From positions 1 to 64,000 of the forward strand of contig NZ_NBWU01000004.1 in NCBI RefSeq assembly GCF_002514735.1: a stretch of 64,000 bases of DNA, read 5' to 3'. Source of the stretch: Sediminicola luteus (GTDB lineage Bacteria; Bacteroidota; Bacteroidia; Flavobacteriales; Flavobacteriaceae). Shown piece by piece: positions 8,699-17,879 of the stretch. How positions within the stretch are numbered: the first letter of the stretch is position 1; each line of letters begins with the position of its first letter. The notes below the pieces were generated by a model that searched no databases, was not told the DNA's origin, and saw only the letters and a program-made list of their open reading frames with translations. The position numbers were made by a program, and so were the translations under genes.

Positions 8699-10996
8699 AT
8701 GTGGCATAGAAGTAAAAAAATATGGCTTCATTCCTTTTTTACCCTAGTAAAGGGTGGTGCGTTGCTCATATACCTTTTCCTGTTCTCATGTAACGAAAAA
8801 ACATCAAAACCGCAAGGGCATAGGGAAAAGCGAACTTCCTATGTAAACACCTTTATCGGTACCGATGGGCCAGGTAATACCTATCCCGGGGCTACCGTGC
8901 CTTTTGGTATGGTGCAATTAAGCCCAGATATTGGTATTCCGGGCTGGGATCGCATTGCCGGCTATTATTATCCCGATAGCATCATCAGTGGTTTTTCACA
9001 TACCCATTTAACAGGTACCGGAGCAGGAGATTTATATGATATCTTGGTAATGCCACTGAATTCAAAATCGAATAAAAGGATTACCGAAAATAATGGTTTA
9101 CCGTATTCGCGTTATTTACATGAGCAAGAAAGTGCCTCCCCGGGCTATTACCAAGTAAAGCTACTCGATTTCGACATCAATGCCGAAATGACTGCTACGG
9201 ATAGGGTAGGCGTACATCGTTACACTTTTCCAAAAGATAGCTTATCACAGATTCGGATTGACTTGGGTTATGCCTTAAACTGGGACAAGGCTACCGATAC
9301 CCATATCAAAGTGGTAGATAACCAAACCTTGGAAGGCTATCGAATGTCTACAGGTTGGGCCAAAGACCAACGTGTCTATTTCGTAATGCGTTTTTCAGAA
9401 CCCTTCAGCTCCTATACCCTTATGGAAAATGGAGACCAAGTTACGGAATCAGCCAAGGGTACTGCAACAAACATGGTCTTAAACTATCCGAATTACGAAG
9501 GGGAATTGGTCATAAAGACCGCCTTGGCCACTTCGAACATTGCTGGGGCCCGTAAGGCTATGGAAAATGAAGCCCCACATTTTAATTTTGACGATTATCG
9601 CACCCAAGCCGACTCAAAATGGGAAATGGAATTGGATAAAATCCATATCGTAGATAGTAACCTGACCAACAAACGTATTTTCTATAGCATGCTATACCAA
9701 AGTATGCTGGCACCTACCTTATTGAGTGATACGGAGGGCCATTACAAGGGCGCCAATGGAAAGGTCGAAAAAGCGGAAGGTTTTGATCGATACGATACTT
9801 TTTCATTATGGGATACCTATCGTGCGGCCCATCCACTTTATACTTTAACCCAAACGGACCGTGTACCTGATTTTATCAACTCATTGCTTGCCCATTACAA
9901 AGAAACCGGTTTACTGCCTGTATGGTCCATGCAGGGCAACGAGACCAATATGATGATTGGTTACCATAGTGTACCTGTTATTATCGACGCTTATTTTAAA
10001 GGAATACAAGGGGTTGATTATAACCTAGCTTTTGAAGCTTGCAAAGCTTCCGCCATGGTACAAGAACGGCAAATAGACAGCTACATGGAATTGGGTTTTA
10101 TTCCGGTTGATGAACACCACGAAAACTGGTCGGTTTCCAAAACCTTGGAATATTCCTATGACGATTGGTGTATCGCCCAATTGGCCCAGGCCTTGGGAAA
10201 AAACGAAGATTATAACTATTTCATCTCCCGGTCTGAAAATTGGAGAAATCTATACGACCCAGAGACGGGATTTTTTAGACCGAAAGACCCTAAGGGTGTA
10301 TTCATTGAAGCTTTCGACCCTTTCGAATACACTCCCTATTTCTGTGAAAGTAATGCGTGGCAATATTTCTTTTCGGTTCAGCACGATATTGAAGGCTTAC
10401 GGAAACAAATGGGCGGACCTAAAGAGCTGGAACGTCAACTGGATGCCATGTTCACTACCGAACCCAGACCGGGCGATAAACTACCCATTTTTAGCACGGG
10501 TATGTATGGCCAATACGCCCACGGTAATGAACCCAGTCATCACGTAGCCTATTTGTATAATTTTACCGATGCGCCCTGGAAGACCCAAAAATGGGTGCGT
10601 ACTATTTTGAAAGATCAATACAAAGATGCACCCAATGGCCATTGTGGTAACGAAGATTGTGGTCAAATGTCTTCTTGGTATATTTTTAGTGCTTTAGGGT
10701 TTTATCCGGTTAATCCGGCCCAAGGTGTCTATGCCATTGGAAGCCCATTGTTTAAAGAAGCATCCTTGAAATTGTCCAACGGTAAAATATTTAAGATAAC
10801 CGTCTTGAACAATAGTGATAAAGCCCCCTACATCCAATCGATACGATTAAACGGCCAGCCTTTGAAAAGGCTGTATTTAACCCATAATGAAATCGTTAAA
10901 GGTGGCGAACTTGAGTTTATTATGGGTGAAAAACCCAATACCACTGTTAAATGGGAAACCATGTATAGTACCAACCAACCTGTTAAAAAACCCTAA
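8699..10996 (+). CDS. GH92 alpha-mannosidase, lipoprotein
   Basis: Second GH92 exo-alpha-mannosidase of the operon (765 residues). A long basic N-region precedes the lipobox LFSC with C31; no closer start gives a better signal. The mature part begins with the family motif VNTFIGTDGPGNTYPGA. The candidate general acid is E550 in ESNAWQ. GNEPSHH is conserved, and the block GNEDCGQMSSW places the candidate base at D653. It resembles the GH92 at 2454 more than the other two, so the pair probably arose by duplication and may split alpha-linked mannose with overlapping specificity. It sits 24 bp after the CBM9-like gene and three bases before GH20. Confidence 0.95.
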   Translation: MWHRSKKIWLHSFFTLVKGGALLIYLFLFSCNEKTSKPQGHREKRTSYVNTFIGTDGPGNTYPGATVPFGMVQLSPDIGIPGWDRIAGYYYPDSIISGFSHTHLTGTGAGDLYDILVMPLNSKSNKRITENNGLPYSRYLHEQESASPGYYQVKLLDFDINAEMTATDRVGVHRYTFPKDSLSQIRIDLGYALNWDKATDTHIKVVDNQTLEGYRMSTGWAKDQRVYFVMRFSEPFSSYTLMENGDQVTESAKGTATNMVLNYPNYEGELVIKTALATSNIAGARKAMENEAPHFNFDDYRTQADSKWEMELDKIHIVDSNLTNKRIFYSMLYQSMLAPTLLSDTEGHYKGANGKVEKAEGFDRYDTFSLWDTYRAAHPLYTLTQTDRVPDFINSLLAHYKETGLLPVWSMQGNETNMMIGYHSVPVIIDAYFKGIQGVDYNLAFEACKASAMVQERQIDSYMELGFIPVDEHHENWSVSKTLEYSYDDWCIAQLAQALGKNEDYNYFISRSENWRNLYDPETGFFRPKDPKGVFIEAFDPFEYTPYFCESNAWQYFFSVQHDIEGLRKQMGGPKELERQLDAMFTTEPRPGDKLPIFSTGMYGQYAHGNEPSHHVAYLYNFTDAPWKTQKWVRTILKDQYKDAPNGHCGNEDCGQMSSWYIFSALGFYPVNPAQGVYAIGSPLFKEASLKLSNGKIFKITVLNNSDKAPYIQSIRLNGQPLKRLYLTHNEIVKGGELEFIMGEKPNTTVKWETMYSTNQPVKKP

Positions 10997-10999
10997 CCA

Positions 11000-13321
11000 A
11001 TGAAAAAAGTTTTTATTCTTATATCCCTTATAGTCTCCGGCATTCTGATTATTTCCTGTGCCGGTGATAACAACAAGACTTTTACTACAGCTGACATCAA
11101 CATAATTCCCATGCCCAATCAAATCGATATGGGGCAAGGAAGTTTTTCCTTATCCAAGGGCAATATTATAGCCGTTTCCGATGCCTCATTGAATCAGTTG
11201 GCCCAAAATATGGCGCAAAAACTTAAAGAACTTACAGCGCTTGAATTTAAATCTGGAAGTAACCAAAACGATGTCGGTATTCAGTTGGTTTTAGACGAAA
11301 CCTTAAATTCGGAAGAAGGATACGATCTTCAAGTCAGTCAACAAGGGATTAGTATAAAGGCCAAGAGCACGGCAGGAATCCAACATGCTGCCCAGACCCT
11401 ATACCAATTATTACATCCGATAAAAGATGGGAATCAGATAAAATGGGTCGTACCCTCGGTAACCATATCAGATGCCCCACGCTTTGAATATCGGGGCCTA
11501 ATGCTTGACGTTTCAAGGCATTTTTTCGACAAGGCCTTCGTATTGAAAACCTTGGACGCCATGGCCATGCACAAATTGAACACCTTGCATTTACACCTGA
11601 TCGATGATCAAGGGTGGCGTATCGAGATTAAAAAATACCCAAAACTCACTGAAGTAGGCGCTTGGCGAAACAATCGGGAAGACCGGCATTGGAATGATAG
11701 GAAAGAAGCCACCACCGATAACGAAAAAAAATATGGCGGATATTATACCCAGGAAGATTTAAAAGAAATAGTAGCCCATGCCCGATCATTGAATATTGAG
11801 GTTATTCCCGAAATTGAGATGCCGGCACATGTTATGAGCGCCATTGCCTCATATCCCGAACTGTCCTGTAAAGGCAATGCCATTGTTGTACCTTCGGGTG
11901 GGGTTTGGCCCATTACCGATATCTATTGTGCAGGAAAAGAAAACACCTTTGAGTTTTTGGAAGACGTTTTGGATGAAGTCGTCGCCATTTTCCCTTCCAA
12001 ATATATCCATATCGGTGGTGACGAGGCTACCAAGACCAACTGGGAAAGCTGTCCACATTGTAAAAAACGTATGCGGGACGAAAATCTACATGATGTAGAA
12101 GAACTCCAAAGTTATTTTGTAAAACGCATGGAGCGTTATATCAATGCAAAAGGTAAAAAACTGATCGGCTGGGACGAAATCCTTGAAGGGGGCCTGGCCC
12201 CGGACGCTACGGTTATGAGCTGGCGAGGTACCAAGGGTGGGGTAGAGGCGGCCAAACAAGGCCACGATGTGATCATGACCCCGACCGGGCATTGTTATTT
12301 CGATTATTACCAAGGTCCACAAGAATTGGAACCCCTGGCCATTGGGGGTTATTTACCATTGAGTAAAGTATATACCTTTAATCCGGTCGTCGAGGGAATG
12401 AGCGAAGAAGAAGCGGCCCACGTATTAGGGGGGCAAGCGAATTTATGGACTGAATATATCCCAACACCTTCGCATGCCGAGTATATGTTGTTTCCCAGGT
12501 TGGCCGCTTTATCGGAAGCCGTATGGACTCAACCTTCCCGAAAAGACTGGGCTAGTTTTTCCAATCGTTTACCGAATATGTTTACCCGTTACGAATCGGC
12601 CGGGCTTAACTATGCCAAGAGCAGTCAATTGGTTCGAATGGGAAGTACGATAGATTTGGACTCCAAAGCACTCCAAATTACTCTGGAAACCGAATTCCCA
12701 AATTCCAATATCCGCTATGCCTTGAATAATGGGGATATCGAAAATGAGGGTAAACCTTATAACGGACCTTTGAACATTACCGAAAGCGCGAAAATTAAGG
12801 CCGCTGTATTCCAAGATGGTAAACCTGTTTACAAAGTCACTGAAAAGGACGTGGTTTTCCATAAGGCCGTGGGAAAAACGGTAAACTATATCATCCCTAA
12901 TCACGAAAAATATGGCGGAAGTGGGGAAACGACCCTAACCGATGTAATTCGTGGTAGCGCTAATTTTGGCGATGGCAAGTGGCAGGCGTGGCTAGACCAA
13001 GATATGGAAGTGGTCATTGATTTAGGTGAGGTAACGGAACTCAAAAGTATTAGTGTGGGCTGTCTAGAAAACCAGGGTCCGGACATCTATTTTCCGATTA
13101 AAGTCGAAGCCCAGCTGTCTTCTGATGGAAAACATTACGATAGGGTAGGTACTATAAGTAGGCCATTCGAAAGAAATGCGGAAATCAATAGGCGAGATTT
13201 CAACATAGATTTTACCCCAACGCAAGGAAGATACATTAAGGTTAAGGCCTTTAATATGAAACAAAATCCACGTCCTGGTCGTGGGGTATGGTTGTTTGTT
13301 GATGAAATACAAGTAAATTAA
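11000..13321 (+). CDS. GH20 beta-N-acetylhexosaminidase, lipoprotein
   Basis: A 773-residue exo-beta-N-acetylhexosaminidase (EC 3.2.1.52). The lipobox IISC gives C20. Next come a GH20 N-terminal alpha/beta domain (about 35-150) and the catalytic TIM barrel, opening with FEYRGLMLDVSRHFF. The substrate-assisted catalytic pair is D341-E342 in HIGGDEATKTNW. A linker region is followed by a C-terminal F5/8-type C (CBM32-like) domain from about residue 635, with VIDLGEVTELKSISVG and closing WLFVDEIQV. It would remove terminal GlcNAc or GalNAc from complex or hybrid antennae, exposing mannose for the GH92 enzymes. Tight spacing on both sides (3 and 6 bp) argues for co-transcription. Confidence 0.95.
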   Translation: MKKVFILISLIVSGILIISCAGDNNKTFTTADINIIPMPNQIDMGQGSFSLSKGNIIAVSDASLNQLAQNMAQKLKELTALEFKSGSNQNDVGIQLVLDETLNSEEGYDLQVSQQGISIKAKSTAGIQHAAQTLYQLLHPIKDGNQIKWVVPSVTISDAPRFEYRGLMLDVSRHFFDKAFVLKTLDAMAMHKLNTLHLHLIDDQGWRIEIKKYPKLTEVGAWRNNREDRHWNDRKEATTDNEKKYGGYYTQEDLKEIVAHARSLNIEVIPEIEMPAHVMSAIASYPELSCKGNAIVVPSGGVWPITDIYCAGKENTFEFLEDVLDEVVAIFPSKYIHIGGDEATKTNWESCPHCKKRMRDENLHDVEELQSYFVKRMERYINAKGKKLIGWDEILEGGLAPDATVMSWRGTKGGVEAAKQGHDVIMTPTGHCYFDYYQGPQELEPLAIGGYLPLSKVYTFNPVVEGMSEEEAAHVLGGQANLWTEYIPTPSHAEYMLFPRLAALSEAVWTQPSRKDWASFSNRLPNMFTRYESAGLNYAKSSQLVRMGSTIDLDSKALQITLETEFPNSNIRYALNNGDIENEGKPYNGPLNITESAKIKAAVFQDGKPVYKVTEKDVVFHKAVGKTVNYIIPNHEKYGGSGETTLTDVIRGSANFGDGKWQAWLDQDMEVVIDLGEVTELKSISVGCLENQGPDIYFPIKVEAQLSSDGKHYDRVGTISRPFERNAEINRRDFNIDFTPTQGRYIKVKAFNMKQNPRPGRGVWLFVDEIQVN

Positions 13322-13327
13322 TCGGTT

Positions 13328-15646
13328 ATGAAGTATTTGTGGCTAGTAGTGGCAATAATGTTGGTGGGTTGTCAAAATCAATCCGGCACATCCGTAATGC
13401 CAGTTGAAAATGAGGTGGTGCAAAATCCAGTGGCCCTGGTAAATACCTTAATGGGTACCGACTCCGAATTCAGCCTTTCCAATGGTAACACCTATCCGGC
13501 CATTGCCATGCCCTGGGGAATGAATTTCTGGACCCCTATGACTTCGAAAATGGGCGACGGTTGGACCTATAAATATGATGAAAATAAGATTCGTGGTATT
13601 AAGCAGACCCATCAACCTAGTCCATGGCTGAACGATTATGCCGCATTTTCGCTTATGGCAACGACCGGAACCGACAAGTTTCAAGAAGACGAAAGAGCCT
13701 CATGGTTCTCGCATAAAGCCGAAGTGGCCAAACCGCATTATTACAGGGTCTATCTGGCCGATTACGATGTGACCGCCGAAGTAACCCCTACCGAAAGGGC
13801 TGCCCAGTTTCGTTTTACTTTTCCGCAATCCGAAGATGCCCAAATTCTTATCGACGGATTCAATAAGGGCTCCATGGTAAAAGTACTCCCTGAAAAACGT
13901 CAGGTAATCGGATATAACAGGAACAACCATGGTGGGGTACCGGAAAATTTCCACAACTATTTCGTCATTCAATTCGATACCGATTTTGACCAAATCGACA
14001 CCTGGGGCGACAATTGGAAACTTTTACCGGGCCAAAAGGAAAGTAAAGGTGACCATGTGGGAGCCATTCTTGGATTTAAGACCAAGGAAAATCAGCAAAT
14101 TACGGCCAAAGTGGCTTCGTCTTTCATCAGTATGGAACAGGCCCAACGTAATTTGGACAATGAAATTGGAACCGACAGTTTTGATCAAACCAAAACAAAA
14201 GCCCAAGAAGCTTGGAACAAAGAATTGGGTCGTATTGAGGTATTTGGTAAAAACCAAGACGATATCAAAACCTTTTATTCCTGCCTATATCGTGTTTTAT
14301 TGTTTCCCCGAATGTTCTATGAATTCGATGCCGAAGGGAAACCTATCCACTATAGCCCCTACAATGGCGAAGTACTGCCGGGTTATATGTTCACCGATAA
14401 CGGTTTTTGGGACACTTTTAGGGCTGTTTTTCCATTTTTCAATATGATGTATCCCGAATTGAACGAAAAGATTATGGAAGGCTTGGCAAACACTTATCTC
14501 GAATCGGGTTGGTTGCCAGAATGGGCCAGTCCAGGGCATAGGAATGTTATGGTAGGCTCCAATTCAGCTATTAACATAGCGGATGCTTATCTGAAAGGAA
14601 ATGCCGATACCCACGCCGAGGTGCTCTGGGAAGCCGTTATGAAAAATGCGGATGTGGAAGCGGGCAGACCCGAAGCTTCCGTTGGCAGGGAAGGTTTAGA
14701 TTACTACAACAAACTGGGTTATGTGCCCTATGATGTAAAAATCAACGAAAATGCCGCCCGTTCTTTGGAATATGCCTTCGCCGATTTCAACTTGGCCAAA
14801 ATGGCTAAAAAAATGGGTAAACCAGAGGCCGCTAAGCGTTTCTACGAACAATCGTTGAATTATAAAAAGCTGTTTGACCCCGAAACCGGCTGGATGCGGG
14901 GTAAAAATGAAGATGGTACTTTTCAATCACCCTTTAATCCTCTAAAATGGGGCGATGCCTTTACCGAAGGGAATAGTATGCACTACACTTGGTCTGTTTT
15001 CCACGATATCCAAGGGCTTATCAATTTAATGGGAGGGAAAGAAAACTTTGTGTCCAAACTGGACGAAGTCTTCGAAATGCCGCCCAAATTCGACGATTCA
15101 TATTATGGTTTTACCATTCATGAAATACGTGAAATGCAGATTGTGGATATGGGGAACTATGCCCACGGAAACCAACCCATTCAGCATATGCTCTATCTCT
15201 ATAACTATGCAGGGGCATCGCATAAAACCCAAAAGCGGGTAAGGGAGGTTTTACGGAAGTTATATCAACCCACTCCCGATGGGTATTGCGGCGACGAAGA
15301 TAATGGCCAAACCTCGGCTTGGTATGTCTTTAGCGCCCTTGGATTCTATCCGGTTACCCCTGGCGTTGATCAGTATGTAATAGGCAGCCCTTTGTTCGAT
15401 AAGGCCAAGATTCACCTGTCCAATGGTAATCTATTTGAAATAAATGCTGCCAGTAACAGCGATGAAAATCCCTATATACTACAAGCCCAATTGAACGGAG
15501 CTGATTACGGCAAAACTTATTTGGAATTCGAGACCCTCCAAAACGGTGGTAAACTAGAATTTACCATGGGCAACGAACCCAATACGGCATTCGGGACAAA
15601 TGAGACCGATGTACCGTATTCCTTAACAAACGAAAAAAGAGACTGA
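13328..15646 (+). CDS. GH92 family glycosidase, divergent, lipoprotein
   Basis: Third GH92 member (772 residues), with lipobox MLVGC and C15. It departs from the canonical pattern. The opening is VNTLMGTDSEFSLSNGNTYPA, with extra residues before the TYP turn. The acid region is EGNSMHYTW (E547), and GNQPIQH replaces GNEPSHH. The last block is GDEDNGQTSAW (D656, D658), which has the Asp-x-Asp spacing described for the characterised enzyme BT3990. All expected catalytic carboxylates are therefore present and the enzyme should be active. The altered sugar-contacting stretch suggests a different linkage or aglycone. Its stop TGA overlaps the next gene's ATG by one base, indicating translational coupling. 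Confidence 0.92.
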   Translation: MKYLWLVVAIMLVGCQNQSGTSVMPVENEVVQNPVALVNTLMGTDSEFSLSNGNTYPAIAMPWGMNFWTPMTSKMGDGWTYKYDENKIRGIKQTHQPSPWLNDYAAFSLMATTGTDKFQEDERASWFSHKAEVAKPHYYRVYLADYDVTAEVTPTERAAQFRFTFPQSEDAQILIDGFNKGSMVKVLPEKRQVIGYNRNNHGGVPENFHNYFVIQFDTDFDQIDTWGDNWKLLPGQKESKGDHVGAILGFKTKENQQITAKVASSFISMEQAQRNLDNEIGTDSFDQTKTKAQEAWNKELGRIEVFGKNQDDIKTFYSCLYRVLLFPRMFYEFDAEGKPIHYSPYNGEVLPGYMFTDNGFWDTFRAVFPFFNMMYPELNEKIMEGLANTYLESGWLPEWASPGHRNVMVGSNSAINIADAYLKGNADTHAEVLWEAVMKNADVEAGRPEASVGREGLDYYNKLGYVPYDVKINENAARSLEYAFADFNLAKMAKKMGKPEAAKRFYEQSLNYKKLFDPETGWMRGKNEDGTFQSPFNPLKWGDAFTEGNSMHYTWSVFHDIQGLINLMGGKENFVSKLDEVFEMPPKFDDSYYGFTIHEIREMQIVDMGNYAHGNQPIQHMLYLYNYAGASHKTQKRVREVLRKLYQPTPDGYCGDEDNGQTSAWYVFSALGFYPVTPGVDQYVIGSPLFDKAKIHLSNGNLFEINAASNSDENPYILQAQLNGADYGKTYLEFETLQNGGKLEFTMGNEPNTAFGTNETDVPYSLTNEKRD

Positions 15647-17877
15647 TGCGAAAAACTATTGTCATCACCCTAATATTCCTTCAGACCATCTTCCTTTTGG
15701 CCCAGGAAAAATCGCTGACCGAGTATGTGAATCCGTTTATTGGTACATCTAATTTCGGGACTACCAATCCGGGGGCCATTGCACCTAGGGGCATGGTCAG
15801 TGTAACTCCTTTTAACACGGCGGGTAAGGTAAATGGCGAATTGGAAAAAGACAGTCGGTGGTTGTCTACCCCATATGTAGCGGAGAACACTTTTTTAACC
15901 GGTTTCTCACAAGTTAACCTAAGTGGTGTGGGCTGTCCGGAACTGGGGGTTATTTTGGCCATGCCTACCACGGGAGAGCTAGAAACCGACTATTTGAAAT
16001 ACGGCAGTACCTATTCGGACGAAAAGGCGCATCCGAGTTATTATAGTGTAGAACTCGATAAACACAACGTTAGGGTAGAGGCCACGGCTACCACACGTAC
16101 CGGTGTAAGTAAATACCATTTTCCGGCAGGTCAAGCTAATGTATTGATCAATCTAGGTCTTGGTTTGACCAACGAAGAAGGTGCTTTAGTAAAAATCGTT
16201 TCCGACACCGAAATCGAAGGGATTAGAAACGTAGGTACCTTTTGTTACTACAAACCCGAAGAATCGTATCCGGTATATTTTGTGGCCCGTTTCAACAAAC
16301 CCGCCAAACGAACCGGAATTTGGAAACGCCCAAGGAAATACGAAGGGGTAGAAGCCCAATGGATGGGCTATAACGGCAAGGAAAGACGCTACGAAGGGTA
16401 TCGCAAGGAAATAATCGGGGACTCAATAGGTACGTATTTTTCCTATGATTTTGATGAACCCACCACGGTAGAAATGAAAATCGGGGTTTCATATGTCAGT
16501 ATTGAAAACGCCCGGGAAAATTTAGAGCGGGAGACCAGTACGGCGAGTTTTGACCAAATCCGTAAGACGAATGACCAAGAGTGGAACCGACTTTTAGGTA
16601 AAATACAAGTTGAAGGCGGAAGCGAAGAAGACAAAACCATATTCTACACTGCACTTTACCATACCCTGATCCATCCGAATACCTTGAATGATGGTAATGG
16701 CGAATATCCGTCCATGGCCCAACGGAAAACCATGAAGACCGATGGTACCCGCTATACCACCTTTTCGTTTTGGGACACCTATCGGAATCTACATTCCCTG
16801 ATGTCTTTGGTCTATCCGGAACAGCAATCGAATATGGTCAAAAGCATGCTGGACATATACAAGGAAAGTGGATGGTTACCTAAATGGGAACTCAATGCCA
16901 CCGAAACTACGACCATGGTGGGCGATCCGGCCGGAATCGTTCTGACCGATACCTACCTAAGGGGCATTACCGATTTCGATGCTGAATTGGCATATAAGGC
17001 CATGCTTAAAAGTGCCGAGACCATAGAAAACAATCCGTTACGGCCGGGTATCGAAGATTATTTATCCAAAGGCTATTTAACCACTAAAACTACTAATAGC
17101 GGCTCTGTTTCCACCACTCAAGAATACAATATAACCGACTATGCGATTGCCCAAATGGCTAAAGAGTTAGGTAAAAAGGACGATTTTAAACGATACAGCA
17201 AACGATCCGTTTCCTATAGAAAATTGTTCGATCCGAAATTGAATTTATTACGACCCAAAAATGACGATGGAAGCTGGAACGAACCTTTTGACCCTGGCTT
17301 CGGTAATGACTTTGTTAAAAACCTGGGTTTTATAGAGGGTAACTCCTGGCAGTATACCTTTATGGTAAGCCACGATGCTAAACAGTTCATAAAAATGATG
17401 GGGGGCGGAAAAGCCTATGTCAATCAATTGAACAAAGTCTTTGAACAAGACCAGTTCGATATGGCCAATGAACCCGACATCGCTTACCCATACCTCTACA
17501 ATTTTGTTAAGGGTAACGAATGGCGTACCCAGGATAAGGTCAAGGAATTGGTGCGAAAATATTTTACGAATGCCCCGGCAGGACTACCCGGAAACGATGA
17601 TACGGGAACCATGTCGGCCTGGCTCATTTACTCCATGATGGGCATTTATCCTGTGGTACCGGCCGACCCAAGTTATACCTTAAGCACACCATTTTTCGAT
17701 AAAATCACCATTCAATTAAACCCTAAATATTATCAAGCCAAAACTTTGGTCATTGAAAAAAATGGGGAAGGGAAGCATATTAAAAACATAAAAGTAGGAG
17801 GGAAACCCCATAAAGGTTATTTCGTAGATCATTCGGAATTAACCGAAACCGGTCATCTCGAAATTATAATGGATTAG
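15646..17877 (+). CDS. GH92 family glycosidase, most divergent copy
   Basis: Fourth GH92 member (743 residues). It has a type-I signal peptide (LLAQ-E, about 20 residues) rather than a lipobox, so it is probably soluble in the periplasm or exported. The family opening is VNPFIGTSNFGTTNPGA, with NPG replacing YPG. The acid candidate is E564 in EGNSWQ, and the last block is GNDDTGTMSAW (D651, D652). The conserved GNEPSHH is replaced by ANEPDIA, removing both histidines. This points to another substrate class within GH92, but no family member with this motif is known to me well enough to name the linkage. It is coupled to the previous gene by TGATG overlap. Confidence 0.9.
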   Translation: MRKTIVITLIFLQTIFLLAQEKSLTEYVNPFIGTSNFGTTNPGAIAPRGMVSVTPFNTAGKVNGELEKDSRWLSTPYVAENTFLTGFSQVNLSGVGCPELGVILAMPTTGELETDYLKYGSTYSDEKAHPSYYSVELDKHNVRVEATATTRTGVSKYHFPAGQANVLINLGLGLTNEEGALVKIVSDTEIEGIRNVGTFCYYKPEESYPVYFVARFNKPAKRTGIWKRPRKYEGVEAQWMGYNGKERRYEGYRKEIIGDSIGTYFSYDFDEPTTVEMKIGVSYVSIENARENLERETSTASFDQIRKTNDQEWNRLLGKIQVEGGSEEDKTIFYTALYHTLIHPNTLNDGNGEYPSMAQRKTMKTDGTRYTTFSFWDTYRNLHSLMSLVYPEQQSNMVKSMLDIYKESGWLPKWELNATETTTMVGDPAGIVLTDTYLRGITDFDAELAYKAMLKSAETIENNPLRPGIEDYLSKGYLTTKTTNSGSVSTTQEYNITDYAIAQMAKELGKKDDFKRYSKRSVSYRKLFDPKLNLLRPKNDDGSWNEPFDPGFGNDFVKNLGFIEGNSWQYTFMVSHDAKQFIKMMGGGKAYVNQLNKVFEQDQFDMANEPDIAYPYLYNFVKGNEWRTQDKVKELVRKYFTNAPAGLPGNDDTGTMSAWLIYSMMGIYPVVPADPSYTLSTPFFDKITIQLNPKYYQAKTLVIEKNGEGKHIKNIKVGGKPHKGYFVDHSELTETGHLEIIMD

Positions 17878-17879
17878 TC

